A DNA stretch of 64,000 bases from Selaginella moellendorffii (GCF_000143415.4 NW_003314263.1:1824749-1888748); one strand, 5' to 3'. Positions 1 to 11,702 are shown, counted from the stretch's first letter. The notes: generated from the letters alone by a model not told the origin. Made by a program: numbers and translations.

Positions 1-375
1 CCTTCCACTTAGCGGTGTGCCTAAGTTAGCCTCCCCAGCCAAGAGCCTATGACAATGGAATATAGGTGTCCCTATACTCCTCACCTCACCATGCCCTAGT
101 ATGGGGTTGGGACTTGAACCCAACCTTGCTTTACTAGGGGGTTGGGACTCGAACCCAACCTCCATAGAATACGTATACGGATTTGACATCCCCGCAGGGA
201 GTTGGGTGTAGTTCCCTACGCTTGGTCGACCTAGCTAACCCATGTTAATTAGCTTACCTTTGGCACGCCTTCGGGTCCCAATATATGCCATTGCTCAACT
301 TCATAGATTGATACTTTAATTGAACTTTGCATAAGTACATAGAGTTTTACTTTGCAGAAATTCCTCCACTAGACC
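1..375 (-). other. 3' noncoding part of the chromovirus at the left edge
   Basis: No coding frame is visible. The stretch lies downstream of the chromodomain of the minus-strand gypsy element, so it should be the element's 3' untranslated region and possibly the start of its 3' LTR. No match to the 5181-6281 LTR was seen here, so the 3' LTR is probably outside the window. Confidence 0.45.
105..160 (-). repeat. Two tandem tRNA T-arm/B-box-like hairpins
   Basis: Two 21-nt near-identical copies (105-125 and 140-160) lie 35 bp apart. Read on the minus strand, each is a short stem closed by a loop TTCAAGT or TTCGAGT, that is GGGTTCRAGTCCC. This matches the shape of a tRNA T-arm and the Pol III internal B box. 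No tRNA body, A box or CCA-side stem was found around them, so they are not a tRNA gene. Confidence 0.5.
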
Positions 376-1790
376 TCACGCGTTTGCAAGGTTCTCCTCC
401 GGTTCCCATGTTGCTTCACAGTGTGGAAATCCTTTCCACTTCACATGGAACTCTCTCACCTTGTGTCTTTGTCGCTTGCTCTTGCGTGCATTGAGGATGG
501 CCTCGACTTCGTATTCCTCTTCCCCTTGGATAACCTCAGGTAAAGGTCTTACTTGGTCCTTGCGAAGCGGATCCTCAAAATACGGCTTGAGTAAGTTCAT
601 GTGGAACACGGGGTGCATCTTCCCCATCTCTTGAGGAAGTCAGAGATGGTAAGCCTCTTTCTGATTGCACTGCAAAGTTGTGAGCATTGCTGAAGTACTT
701 TATTGATTCGAGCCTCAATCTCATAAGGCCCCGTGAACCTGCTTAAGGAACTCAAGATCAATTCATTTACAGGAATACATGCATTTTTACCTTTGGGTCA
801 ACTTCCGGCTAATCCCACTTGGTAGCCTGAGGTTCTTGGTGTTCAACCACACCTTCTCCCCAGCTTGGAATTCTACATCCCGGCGCTTCTGGTTCACGAA
901 CTTGGTTTGCCTTTGTTGAGCCCGTTCCAAGGAATCCCTTACTAGATTCCAAATGTTGAGTCTTTCCGCCGTGAATGCCTCCACTGCAGGTAACTCTCCA
1001 TGATACTCGGCCACGTCGAGTTCCACAGGACCTTCAATAGCTCACCCATTGATAACTTCCCATGGACTCACCCTAATGCTCGAATGTGGTGAGTTGTTAT
1101 AACACATTTCCGCAAGTCCCAAATGACTTACCTAATCAGTCTGGTCTCCCGAGACATAACATCGCAAATAATCCTCCAGCTGCCTATTCACCCTTTCCAT
1201 TTGTCCGTCTGTCAAAAAGTGTTAGTGCCATCAAACTTGACTTAATACCCATTACCTGTCTGTGGGTGATAGGCTGTACTAAATTTCAACTTGGTGCGAT
1301 ACTATTCCAGGAGTGTTCTCCAGAACCTACTGGTGAAGATCTTATCTTGATCTGAGATAATCTCTTCTGGCCTTCCCCACACTCGAACCACTTGTTTGAA
1401 GAACAGTTTCGCCACACCTTCCGCATCCACTTCCATTGTGGTGGGTATGAAATGTGCCATTTTCGAAAATCGATCCACCACCACAAATATCGTATCGAAC
1501 CCCTCGCTTGGAGGGAGTCCCGTGATGAAGTCCATCATAAGACATTTCCACGGACGATTTGGAATTGGGATGCTTTGTAACAAGCCCCCACTAGCCTTAG
1601 TCACGGCTTTGACCTGCTGACATGTTGGATACGTCTTTACATAGTTTTGGACGTCCTTAGCCATATTTGGCCAGTGGTACTTCCTCTTGAGTAAGCTCAT
1701 TGTCTTGGGCACTCCGCTGTGTCCCGCAAGAGGTCCGTCATGACACTCTTCTAAAGTTACCTTCTTTAGTTCCCCTTCTGGAACATACAT
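376..1790 (-). pseudogene. Chromovirus integrase plus chromodomain, broken
   Basis: Segment 1790-1302 encodes the integrase zinc-finger region and the start of the DDE core (MMDFITGLPPSEGFDTIF, then VVDRFSKMAHFIP and SDQDKIF). The first Cys of the usual CxxC is Tyr (TYPTCQQ). Segment 1026-787 is the integrase C-terminal region (QAGEKVWLNTKNL). Segment 627-376 is a chromodomain (YEVEAILNARK, then HVKWKGFPHCEATWEPEENL) preceded by the usual HPVFHMNLLKPY linker. Stops and frame changes separate the pieces. In intact elements the chromodomain steers integration toward methylated-histone chromatin. Confidence 0.85.
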
Positions 1791-1907
1791 CCTCGTTTGC
1801 TTGTAATATATGAGTCCGTTGCATTCTGCATAGCCTGTTTTCTCTTCCGTTGGCAGCTCACCTCTTTAGTGAGCTTCCCGTGCCTCTAGATTCCTCAGCA
1901 ACACTTC

Positions 1908-3096
1908 TTATGCTAGACCATCGTTCTCGTATGCAATCCGCACATCATCCCAAAAGGTTGCTGTCGCGCTGGATATCACCAACTTCAAGCTTGCTTTTCG
2001 ACTTAGCGCATCTGCCACGATGTTGCTCTTCCCAAGCTTGTACAGAATCTCGCAATCAAACTCGGCCAAAGCATTGGCCCACCGACCTTGTTTTCCCCTC
2101 AGGTCGGGTTGTGACAAAAAGTGTTTTGTTGCCACATTGTCCGTGTAAACCTTGAAGTGTCTCCCAAGGTAGTGTTGCCACTCCTTGAGCTCCTTGACCA
2201 CTGCAAATAATTCCTTCTCATGGGTAGGCCACTTCCATTGAGCCTTGTCCAACTTCTTCAAGAAGAACGCTACTGGATGGTTGTCTTGCTTCAAAACTGC
2301 ACCCAACGCAAAGTCTAAAGCATCTGTTTCTACCTCAAAGTCCTTACCAAAGTCTAGTAACGCCAACATAGGAGCCTTCCTCAACTTCCCCTTGAGGTGG
2401 ATGAATGCCGCCTCGCATTCCGCTATCCATACCATCTTCCCTTTTCCCATTTGGTCCGTTAAGGGCAAGGCTACTCTCGAATAGTGTCTGATAAACTTTC
2501 GATAGTAGTTGCATAGCCCCAACAATGCCCTTAACTCGTGTACATTTAATGGTCACTCCCAATCCTGGATCGCTTGGACCTTCTCAAGGTCCACTTTGAG
2601 CCCGTCCTTGCCCACCACATGCCCGAGAAACTTTACCTCTTGTTGAGCAAAGTCACATTTGCTCTTTTTAGCATACAACTGGTGTTCTCTTAGTTTCTCA
2701 AACACCTTCGTCAAGTGTTTGGCATGCTCCTCTAGCATTTCAATATAGATCAGGATGTCGTCAATATAGACGACCACAAAGTGATCCAGATAGGGTACAA
2801 AGATATGGTTTATCAACACCAAAAATGTTGCCGGCGCATTGCATAGCCCGAAGGGCATCACCAAAAACTTGAAGCTCCCATACCTCGTTCGACAGGTTGT
2901 CTTCTCGACATCTTCCTTTGATCTGGTAATATCCTGACCTTAGGTCAATCCTCGAGAAGTATTTTGCCTTTCCCAACCTATCGAACAAGTCTTCAATCCT
3001 TGGCAAAGGGTATTTGTTCTTCTTTGTATATTTGTTGAGCAATCGGTAGTCTATGCACATGCGCATAGATCCATCTTTCTTTTTCACAAATAACAC
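1908..3096 (-). pseudogene. Chromovirus reverse transcriptase and RNase H, broken
   Basis: Segment 3096-2761 has the RT entry motifs ([32 protein letters not shown]). Segment 2864-2553 carries the [11 protein letters not shown] motif, the catalytic [10 protein letters not shown] and [12 protein letters not shown]. Segment 2525-1908 has the RT thumb (GLCNYYRKFI) and RNase H (VETDALDFALGAVLKQ, then YTDNVATKHFL, ending NIVADALSRK). The RNase H copy has TDA where family members have TDAS. Frameshifts separate the parts, so no single polyprotein is made. Confidence 0.88.
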
Positions 3097-3114
3097 TGGT
3101 GGACAAAGGGTATG

Positions 3115-3873
3115 TTAGGTTGAGCAAGTCGCCATATGGGGCGCCAACTCCTCTAGTTGGCACTTAAGCTCCGTGAGTTCTTTTTCGTTCAAACGATAGG
3201 GGGGATGAACCACCACCTCAGCATCCTTGATCAGCTCAATCTTATGTTCTATCGGTCGTGTGGGGGGCAACCCCACTGGTAGCTCCTCTGGCATGGTATC
3301 CTGGAATTGGTCCAACACCCGCTGGATCAATAAAGGTACTTCTTCCATTCCTGTCTTTTTGTCACTCCTCACCGAGAGTAAGCACAAAAATGCAGCCTTG
3401 GTCCCTTTAGTGAGTTGTCCCCTCGTAGACACCAGGTTTAGGCACGAATCTTTGGCTTTGCATTGCCCTACCTTTAGATTCTGGGCCTTCACCCTGGATC
3501 TTCTTCCTTGGGCATTCGCTAGTACCACAAGATTCCTACTTTGTCCATGCAGGGCTACCATGAACAGATTGAACCAATCCATCCCGAAGATCACATCAAA
3601 TCCCGCCATGTCTAATATGGTGAAACCCATGTCTACTTTCCAAGTCCCTACTTCAACTCTCGCTTGTTGAAGTACCTCATCAGTGCTTTAGCTACCTTGA
3701 ACAAACTCTATAGTCCTTGGTTGGCCTAGCTGCTGCACCGTTAGTCCGGCTTGCCGGACTATGTTTGCAGCCACAAAATTATCCGAAGCACCCGTGTCAA
3801 TAAGGATCTTAACAAAGCTACCCCCGAGCTTCCTTCGGAGGGCTAGTAGATGTCGTGAATGACTCTCTACCAA
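3115..3873 (-). pseudogene. Chromovirus protease region, broken
   Basis: Segment 3873-3688 carries the aspartic protease active site (ILIDTGASDNFVA). Segment 3630-3115 continues with the family-typical stretch GFDVIFGMDWF and a linker toward RT (PPTRPIEHKIELIKD, VVHPPYRLNEKEL). The protease would release gag and pol proteins in an active element. A frame change separates the two segments. Confidence 0.75.
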
Positions 3874-5121
3874 AGTTTCTCATGTAATAAGTAACTTTGA
3901 GCTAGGGACTGGATCACATACCTCAATTTGGACTTCACCCGACTTAATGGCCATATTGGCTCTAGCCTTCTTTGGGTAGGGACATTCCCTCGAAAAGTGT
4001 CCCGCTTCACCGCAATTGTAGCATATGTTGTTTCCCACGCTGCTAAACAACTTGACTTTCTTATCCGTGGGTTTGTCTCTTTTTGCTTGACTCCCCCACG
4101 TACTCGCTCACTGGCCATCGGATTTGCCTTTTCGGAACCCTGAGGACTCATTCTTAGAGAAACTTTTCTTGAATTTCCTTTTGCTATATGTTCCCCTTGG
4201 TTTGGCCCCTTTGCTAAATGTGGACCCCGACCCCATCATGTTCCCCTTTCGCAGGTTATCGTTGAAATGCACCTTGATGGCTGCATCTAACGCTTCCTTG
4301 TATTTGGTCAGGTTCCAGCGCATCACCTCACCGCGAGCCCAAGTTTACAAACCTGATATGAAGGCATAGAACGCATCTATATCCCCCATATCCATGACAA
4401 GTATCCTCTTTGCCATAAACCCATTCACATACTCCTGAATGGTTTCGGTCTGCTTCAGCCTACTCAGCTCGTCTCTTAGATGCAGAGTAGCATTCGGAGG
4501 AACGTAAGTTGCGCAGATCCTCGCCTTCATCATGTCCCTAGTGGCCACCAGTCCTTCGTTGGCCTCCGTCGTTCTCCACCAAGACTTGGCATTATCTGCC
4601 AAGTATGGTTTTGCACATGGGACCTTCTCCGAGCTCGGTAATCGCAACACTCGGAAGTAGTCCTCCATATCGTAAAACCAATCCTCCACCACCTTATAGT
4701 CATTCACTCCCTTGAAGACCGGTGGGGGCTTTGGTTTGTACTTGGGAACTACTAGAGGGACTGATTCCACTTCGGTCTGTTCGACCTTATTTGGTTCTAC
4801 CTCAGTCCCTACTGAAGGGTCTGCACCTTTTACGCTACCAGCATTCGCAGTCTTTCACTTTTGCTTCCGCTTCTTGTCATGCTTTAGCTTGTGTACGAGA
4901 GTCTCTAGTAGGGCATTGGTCTGTGCCAATTGTCCTTCTAAAAAGCCCAATCGAGCCTTGGACGACCGAACCTTGCCACCGGACTCCTGTTTGGAAGTTT
5001 CCTCACTGGAGTCCTCCTCATACAAGGATTCTTCATCCATAGCCTCTCGTTCGACTAGAGGCTCCAGCTCTGGAGGAGGTTCCGTCTCAGCTTTGGTTTG
5101 CTTCCACCCTGCCTTTGCCAT
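3867..5121 (-). pseudogene. Chromovirus gag with CCHC knuckle, broken
   Basis: Segment 5121-4855 is an acidic, coiled-coil-prone N-terminus starting at the first ATG after the primer site. Segment 4770-4345 is the gag core (VEDWFYDMEDYFRV, AKSWWRTTEANEG, LKQTETIQEYVNGF). Segment 4326-3867 is basic and Ser-rich and leads to a CCHC zinc knuckle, recognisable in the frame reading CYNCGEAGHFSRECP near 4030-3985. Gag forms the particle that packages the element RNA. Several frame changes break it. Confidence 0.75.
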
Positions 5122-5180
5122 CTCCCAGCAATCCGCCTCTATCCTTCGCTAGAACTGAGGAAAAGGCTCCGATACCAAAT

Positions 5181-6281
5181 TGTAAGCCACAAATTTTTCC
5201 TTTCCAATTTGCCAACTTACCTTGTCTACCCGTCCAACACTACCTTGGCTTTTGCTAAGTTCCCTCGTCAAGGTTCTCACCTATGGTACCAGCTCCTACT
5301 TGGGCTTACTTAGTTTCAGCTACTCACTACACGAGCAATGGAGCGTTAGCCATCCATTCACGGATTCCCAAATCTCTCCCAATCCCCCTCTCAAGGTTAG
5401 ACTGGACTTAAGGTTCGGCTACACTCCCCGCAGGCACAAGCAGCCAAGCACACCAAGCCTTCCTGTTCCTAACACCCCTTGGTACCACAAGACTTGATCA
5501 TAGGACCCTAAATCCCAAGTCTTGAGTGCAACACTTGCTTCAGGACGCCAGGGCGAAACACTGTGGCCTAACGACCCGGTATGGGTACCTTTACCCCCCC
5601 CCCCCACTTCCATCCCGAAGGAAGGCCTAAGCCCCTAGGAAGGGCGAGGACCAATGAGCCGCATGGTACTCAAGTGGGACACCACTCCACATGAGCCGGG
5701 AGCACCACAGTCGATTTCGCTTTCGGGAGTGGGAGCTGCTCTTGAGCACTTCCTGGGGTGGCCCCTTCGGCACCACCCAAGTCCCTGCTCACTCCCACCC
5801 AAAGACCCTCGGCCCCAGTCTCAACCTCAAGTCAGTTTGGAAGCACCACTGGAGAGTTCCTTCAAGACTGGTTCCTAGACCTCACTATCCCTACTATACT
5901 TTTGGAACCCCCTGCAGCCCCCCCCCCCCCTGGGAGACGCATGTTTTGGGCTTTCACCCCATGACCCGTATTAGTACTCGGACTCGGTCTCGAACTCGAT
6001 CTCGGACTCGATCTTGGACCCGACTTCGAACTTGGTCTCAGACTCGATCTTGGACCCAACTTTGGACTCGACTTCGAACTCGACCTTGGACTCGGTCTCG
6101 GACCTAATTTGGATCTTGGACTCTGTCTTGAACTCGATCTCGAACTCAGTCTCCGATTCGGCCTTGGACTCGATCCCGGACTCTATCTCGAACTCAGTCT
6201 TAGAGATGAACTCTTTGTCATTTCGGTCATGCTTTTGGGGATCCTTTAGCCTACAACACCTTGGCAAGTTGGTTCCTTACA
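5181..6281 (-). repeat. LTR of the chromovirus (called LTR-A here)
   Basis: On the minus strand this begins TGTAAGGAACC at 6281 and ends GTGGCTTACA at 5181, giving TG...CA ends and about 1,101 bp. The primer site follows directly. It contains a GAGTCC-type minisatellite (about 5965-6215), a C13 tract at 5597-5610 and a C12 tract near 5919. Its region from about 5690 to 6215 matches the middle of the solo LTR at 58210-60039. Its 480 bp nearest the primer site matches 62669-63112. Confidence 0.75.
5965..6215 (-). repeat. GAGTCC/GAGATC-type minisatellite inside LTR-A
   Basis: About 250 bp of degenerate 6-bp units; on the plus strand these read as variants of GACTCG/GATCTC. A longer version lies at 58545-59040 and a decayed one at about 50520-50700. 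Because the unit length is a multiple of three and the units rarely form stops, long low-complexity reading frames appear here on both strands; they are not genes. Confidence 0.8.
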
Positions 6282-6885
6282 CATGGCTACTTTTGAGGTG
6301 CTAGCTTGCTAGAACATAATTTTTTATATTCAACTCAAAAGAACCCTTTTTGCAAGTGTTACTCTAATACTAAGTACACCCCCAACTCCTTAGGATGTTC
6401 TAGCATTTATTAAAACTAGCCCTGGCTATCATTTCAAAGACCCGTGTCCTCATCCATATTTGACCTCCTATAGTCACTAATTCCAATTTCAAATTTTTGA
6501 GCACCATCTTTAATTATATAAGGATAATCTTATAACTCCTTTATCGTCTAAGAGTTTCCATCATTCCCGTGATCCTAACAATAGTTGTTTACCACAACTA
6601 TATCAACCAATTTACTAAGTCAAATGCTTATATAGATCACATCCTCAATTCTATGAGGAAAACCTTCTATTGTTCCCAAGATCTCAAAGTCATTCCCTTA
6701 TTAGCCCCTTTTCTATCCATCATATTGCATACACGTTTATGTATGAACTCAGTGGAGAATCATGCCCTCTCGACATGCTACTCCTTGAGGATGGACCCAC
6801 TTTTGGGACCTTCCAATGCCAATATCAAGTGGTGATATTCTTAACCACCAATAAAAGCCGGACTAAGGAACAATTTTAATCAAAT
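6282..6885. other. Noncoding, AT-rich, nothing recognised
   Basis: Between the LTR-A end and the next LTR fragment. Only short chance reading frames are present. No repeat partner was seen elsewhere in the window. Confidence 0.4.
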
Positions 6886-7645
6886 TGTAAGTGACTAAAT
6901 TTTCCATTATACTTTAATTACTTAACCACATCTTTGACCACTTGGAGGAGTCTCACTCACAATCTTTATAAGTTCTATTCTGAACTTGGGGACATGCTAT
7001 CCCCATGAATGGTATCTGTACCACTTAGCCTTCGCACTTGGTCCAAGTGCTCCATATATCCAATCTCCTAATAGACACCCCAAAGGTACCACCAACGTAT
7101 TAGTCTGTTACATTAAAGTCATGTCTATTTACCCTTGTCCCATTGGTAGTCCAAAACCACCCATACCATAGTCTCATCTCTCAAAGACTAGGCTATCCAT
7201 TTATGGGTGGTCATTCTAGAACCATAACTTAGCACCCTTAGGATGTCTAAAGACATAGGGAACACCCATTCCTAATGTCTCTTCTTCAGTCCCCACCAAG
7301 TCCCACTCTGCCTACGCCAGTGCTTGCCAACACTACCACTAAATTAGGGCTTGAAAGCCTAACCACTAAATCCCATTGACCTCTGGGACTTCCTCACCAC
7401 GTGATCATGGTCACTACACAAAAGGACTACTCTTCTTCTTTTCCACAATCTAAAACTTTGGGACAACATTTCGAAATACCATGGCCCTACATGAGCCTCA
7501 TGGTTACTTTCCCCACCTTTTGCTTTTAGCCATATGGCTAGAGCAAGGTTCTGATGAGCCATACTAATTATCCAAGTAGATAGTGCCACCCACACTTAGA
7601 TTGGGAGCATTAACCATTAGATCTCCTGGAGAAATTAGAGCTAGG
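6886..7645 (-). repeat. Truncated LTR related to the 58210-60039 solo LTR (LTR-B)
   Basis: The left end reads TGTAAGTGACTAAATTTTCC, the reverse complement of the LTR-B terminus GGAAAAATTAGTCGCTTACA near 60039. Similarity to 59290-60039 in inverted orientation continues for about 750 bp through landmarks such as CACTTGGTCCAAGTGCTCCAT and GTAGTGCCACCCACACTT, then fades near 7645. It lacks the minisatellite half. Confidence 0.75.
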
Positions 7646-7837
7646 TACTTTGATTTTCTTTTAGATTCATGCTTCACTTCTACTTCTTGCCCTAAATTTA
7701 AATGTGCTAGATAGGTTACTTCACTTATCGAACACAACTTCCTCCCTAGCAAGTATGCTTTGGTTTTGCGAAGTATTAAGAGGTATATGTCACTAGTTGC
7801 TTCTAACTATTGACACTAGCACACATATTTATACTCA

Positions 7838-8030
7838 TAACAACCTTGAAGATGCTAATGAAGAAACTAATCTAAACTTTGAAGATGCTAATGCAAAAAT
7901 TACTTCAGATTTTGATGATGCTAATACAAACATAGCACATGCTAATGAAGCTCACACAAATATAGACCTTGAAAATGCTAATGAAGCTCATACAAATATA
8001 GACCTTGAAAATGCTAATGAAACTAATACA
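7838..8030 (+). repeat. Minisatellite with 36-bp and shorter units
   Basis: Repeats built around GATGCTAATGAA and AATATAGACCTTGAAAATGCT. Two clean 36-bp copies lie near 7945-8020 and more divergent copies precede them. The unit is a multiple of three, so it stays open as an 88-codon frame (7797-8060) encoding repeats like ANEAHTNIDLEN. No homology suggests a real protein. Confidence 0.6.
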
Positions 8031-8060
8031 AATGCAGTAATCATCAAATTATATTATTTA

Positions 8061-8690
8061 TAAACTAGCACATCAAAAGAATTATAATAACCATACAGCA
8101 TATATGTTTAATATTGAAAATATATCATCCATATGTGTTGTTTATGGTGCAGTACATTTTGAAAATGAGTCAAGCTCAATGTGCTCCCAGAATGGAAAGG
8201 TTTCAATTGCTTGAGCATTAACACTAATAGAGAAAATTGTCAGGTTTTCCCATTGTGCTGAGCTAGTGAGCCTCTAACTGGAATGATCTCGAGAGAACAT
8301 GTTTCAAGGCCAGCACAAGTGAGGAGATTTACATGCAAATGCATATAGAAAAGATTTCAATTGTTTATTGTCATTAATTTGAAAGTTTTAGCAACTTATA
8401 TTGGCTGATCTCCAAATGATTTCACTTCTATCAATCCTTGATAATCTCAATTAACATACAAAATTTTACATAAATATCTAGAAATTTAATTAGATATTTA
8501 AGCTGGACCTAGCAAAGTTCAAAGATACTTTCTATGGCGTGCAATTCATAAGTAAGCTAAAAGCAAGTTACAAACAAAGACAAAAAAATTGAAACGAATT
8601 TAAAAAGAGTTGAAACGAATTCAAGAATTCAAACGAAATCAAACGACATCAAATGAAAACAAACTAATTACAGCCAGAGCTAATGCCGCC
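8061..8690. other. Noncoding, AT-rich, nothing recognised
   Basis: No open frame of note. A short run of direct repeats of GAATTYAAACGAA type occurs near 8590-8660. Confidence 0.4.
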
Positions 8691-9090
8691 TGAGTAGCAA
8701 CGTTGATCGTCCCTGGCTCCTCCTCATTGATGTTCTTGACGAGCTTGTTTAGAGGTCTCGTTGCCTTTTGGACGAGAGGTATCCAGCAGCTCCTTCCTTG
8801 CCCATGTCTTGTTCGCAACTAGAGCGAGCAAGCAGCCAGTACGTGCTTCTTTGAAGATAACTCCCTGACAAGCAGGGCCGTGAGCTGGCTCAACGTATCA
8901 GTGTCCTGTCGTCTCACAAGCTTAGTTATCTCTTGTCCTTCCAGGCTAGCGTTCTTGAGAAGCCACAAAAGTGCTGGCTCCACTTGGATATCTTTCACTG
9001 TGAAAACAAAGGTTGCACCCACGTAGACATTGCAAAGGATAGGATCTGTTCTCATCCCAGTCTCGGCTTGACGATGAACCTCCATTCCTC
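8690..9090 (-). pseudogene. Armadillo-type gene fragment, CELLULOSE SYNTHASE INTERACTIVE-like
   Basis: On the minus strand 9085-8819 encodes VEPALLWLLKNASLEGQEI, KLVRRQDTDTLSQLTALLV and SSKKHVLAACSL. The spacing (LLKxxxxxGQE, KLVRxxDxxTxxQLxALL, SSKxHV) is what I recall of one armadillo repeat of the plant CSI1 family, which links cellulose synthase complexes to microtubules. A further piece in another frame near 8740-8690 reads NVATQAALALAV. There is no start, no long continuation and there are frame shifts, so this is a relic. The reading frames at 8946-9293 upstream are not recognised. Confidence 0.45.
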
Positions 9091-9470
9091 GTTGCAGCGG
9101 AAAAAACTTTCACCATCCTCCCATCAGCAGCTGAGAGAGTGGAGCATGGAGCGCAGTGGCAAAAGTTCATGCGTTTGCTCCACAGCACTGTTGCATCGAT
9201 CGAAAGAGCTGCAAGGCCACCTCGGCCTTGCCATTCTCTCTCACTGAGTACTTCACCAGAAACTTCTATCTGAATCGTGTGACTCTCCGTCACTGCTCTG
9301 CGCTCAACTGTGTCATAAAGCTGATTATCCCGCCAGCATTTGCCCCATTCATGGCTTATTCACAACCCCCCAAAGATGCGAGTGAATATTCTAGAACCCT
9401 GCTCAAAGTATTTCCGAGCCAATCACGAGCTGCCACGTGTTATCTAAATTATCTAAATATTTAGAACGTA

Positions 9471-11058
9471 TCAATCCTTATTAGGGCTTGCTCGAGCGCG
9501 GAGTGGGATTTCCATGGTGGTGACGACGCCGAAGCACTCGGCCATGGGATGCGCGTCCACGCCCGGCGCCAAGCTCCACCGGAATCGATGCAGCAGATTC
9601 GCGAGGGCGAGCTGGACAGTGATCAATCCCAGCGCCATGCCAGGGCAGCCGCGCCGCCCCGATCCAAACGGGAGGAGCTCGAAATTCTTGCCGTGGACGT
9701 CAATGCTGGATCCCAGGAACCGCTCCGGGAGGAAATCGTCGGGGGATTTCCACAGGGCAGGGTCTCGGCCGATGGCATAGACATTGACGAAGAGGCGCGT
9801 GCCCTTGGCGATGGCGAGGCCCGCGACGGTGGCGTCTTGGGTGGATTGGTGGGGGATGAGGAGCGGCGCTGGCGGATGGAGGCGGAAGGTCTCCTTGATC
9901 ACTGCGTGGAGGTATGGTAGATCTTGTAGCTCGTGTTCTTGGATGATTTCCTGGCGGGCATCGCCGAATTTCGCGCGTAATTCTTCCTGTGCTTTCTCCA
10001 GGGCTCTGGGATTGTTTAGCAACTCCGCCATTGCCCATTGGATCGTGGTAATGGAGGTGTCTGTTCCAGCTCCCAAGAGATTCTAGACGAGAACAAACAC
10101 AACATGTAAGAACTTCCAAGGTATGGATTCTTTCTTTGTTTCTTCTTTAGAGTACCTGGATGAGTGCCTTGATGTTTCTAGCTTGATTGTTTGGATCTGG
10201 AGAGTCTAGAGACAAGAGTGTGTCGACGAAATCTCCAACTCCATCGTGAGCTTGAGTTTGTTCTCTGCTTTGCCTCGCAAGGACGTGCTGATCGACCACT
10301 TTTTGCAGGAACTCGTCCTGGATCTTGTGCAGGGCTTTCATCTTGGCGACGCTCGAGTCGAACCACTTGAGAAACGGGATGTAGTCGCCGATGTGGAACT
10401 CCCCGAGAAGAATGGTTCCTTGCTCTTGCATATGGATGAAGTCTCTGGTGGCCGCGAGCTCCTCCGTCGTCTCTCCGGATCCAAAGTAAGCCTTGTTCAT
10501 CACCATCCGGGTGATGACGTTGAACGTAAACTCCGTCAGCAGATCTAGCAGCACGAAAGGTTTGCTCGTCTCCGCAACTTTTGCGATCTTCGCTAACAAT
10601 CTCTGTAGCTCTTCGAGCCTTGCCTGGTGCGACGAGGCGAGGCGACGGTCTGTCAGGAGCTCCACGACGCACAGCTTCCTCATGCTCCTCCAGTGCTCGC
10701 CGTATGGAGCAAAAACCATGTCCTTGGAGTCGTAGAGGATGTACTTCGTGGTGAGCAACGTCGGCCTCGATGCAAAGGTGAGATCCTGGTTTCTTAGAAA
10801 CTCTCTCGCCATCTCGGGGCTTGACGCGATCACCACGGGAACCGAGCCAAGCCGGAGCTTGACGAGGGGGCCATACTTTCGAGCAATCGCGAGGAGAGAG
10901 TGGTGAGGGAGCTTTCCCAAGAGGTAAAGATGGCCGATGATCGGCAGTGGAGTGGGGAGTGATGGCGATTGCGATGCTACTCTCAGGTAGAACACGCTCG
11001 AGAAGACAACCAAGATCAAGAGAATTGCAAAACCAACTAAGAACTCCATGGTCTCCAA
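9471..11058 (-). CDS. Cytochrome P450, CYP71-clan A-type, two exons
   Basis: Exon 1 is 11058-10156 (301 codons) and exon 2 is 10082-9471, joined in phase 0 across a 73-bp GT-AG intron, giving 504 aa, normal for the family. The protein has an N-terminal membrane anchor (residues about 4-25), the proline-rich hinge (PSLPTPLPIIGHLY), the I-helix oxygen-binding motif AGTDTS, the ExxR motif (KETFR), PERF and the heme loop FGSGRRGCPG with its cysteine ligand. These enzymes are ER-bound monooxygenases of specialised metabolism. The substrate cannot be read from sequence. The single intron position right before AGTDT is typical of A-type plant P450s. The coding region is intact. An AT-rich TTTAATAGA lies 15-25 bp before the start codon. 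Confidence 0.93.
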
Positions 11059-11702
11059 CGAGGTGAGCGTTCTTCTCTATTAAAGTTCCATTGTGGTACT
11101 CACTCTTTGTGCCATAGAGTTTGTTCCTCCTGGTATAAGGGGCCTTGCGAATCTCATGGTATGCTTACTTGCGAATCTCATTCTATTCGTTATTCTTCAA
11201 GGAAATGCTCTTGATCATGGCTAAGCATCTATAACAATGATATAATAATGAGGAGTGGCAAACTTTCTGATCTACCCAATGGCAGCCGTCAGATAAGAAG
11301 TAACTGTTAAGGGTTTAGTGGGTCACATGTAAAGGGTTGACCGGCATTAACATTTAACCTTTTGCAATGGAGACTTTATCATTTGGATATGATAATTCCC
11401 TCTAATTTCCTTTAACGAATTTGATAATTTCCTTTGAGGAAACACATTTGTGGAATATTTATTGTTTTGATATTATTCTAATTTGAGTTTCCAGTTTAAC
11501 AAAATTATAACATTCAAAACAATGTTAACTAACTAGATATGATTCGAGTCATTAGATTAAAGGTGGACCCTAAAAGGGTTTCAGTTATCACTGGGATTCT
11601 GTAACTCAAGGATTAGCACAATCTGTGAGGAGGACACTAACGTCTTGACTCCAATCTTCTTCCAGGACAGTCGGGCAAAGGTTTATTAGATTTTGTAAAC
11701 AG
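11059..11702. other. Intergenic; GST 3' flank from about 11580
   Basis: Nothing coding. From about 11590 to 11700 the sequence is shared with the 3' flanks of the GST copies at 18294-18415 and, from about 11635, 46340-46421 (TCTTCTTCCAGGACAGTCGG). This marks the duplicated unit's edge. Confidence 0.6.

Larger units (their letters stand above)
1..6281 (-). mobile_element. Ty3/gypsy chromovirus, degenerate, left end outside window
   Basis: Read on the minus strand, the order is LTR (6281-5181), primer site, gag, protease, reverse transcriptase/RNase H, integrase, chromodomain. That is the gypsy order, and the chromodomain marks a chromovirus. A primer site GCTCCGATACCA (plus strand 5167-5178) lies two bases inside the LTR and fits initiator tRNA-Met priming. 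The coding region is broken into several frames by stops and frameshifts, so the copy is not autonomous. The 3' LTR is not visible. The same LTR family recurs, much more decayed, at 50460-63112. Confidence 0.85.

Noticed and set aside
105-160. tRNA genes suggested by T-arm-like sequences
   Set aside because: Only the T-arm part is present; no acceptor stem, D-arm or anticodon arm could be placed around either copy.
5971-6267. Low-complexity acidic frame (ESETEFEIE) near the left LTR
   Set aside because: Same minisatellite artefact as in LTR-B; no start context or homology.
8946-9293. A 115-codon minus frame and a 104-codon plus frame near the armadillo fragment
   Set aside because: Neither matches the armadillo frame or any family I know; both look like chance frames in decayed coding sequence.
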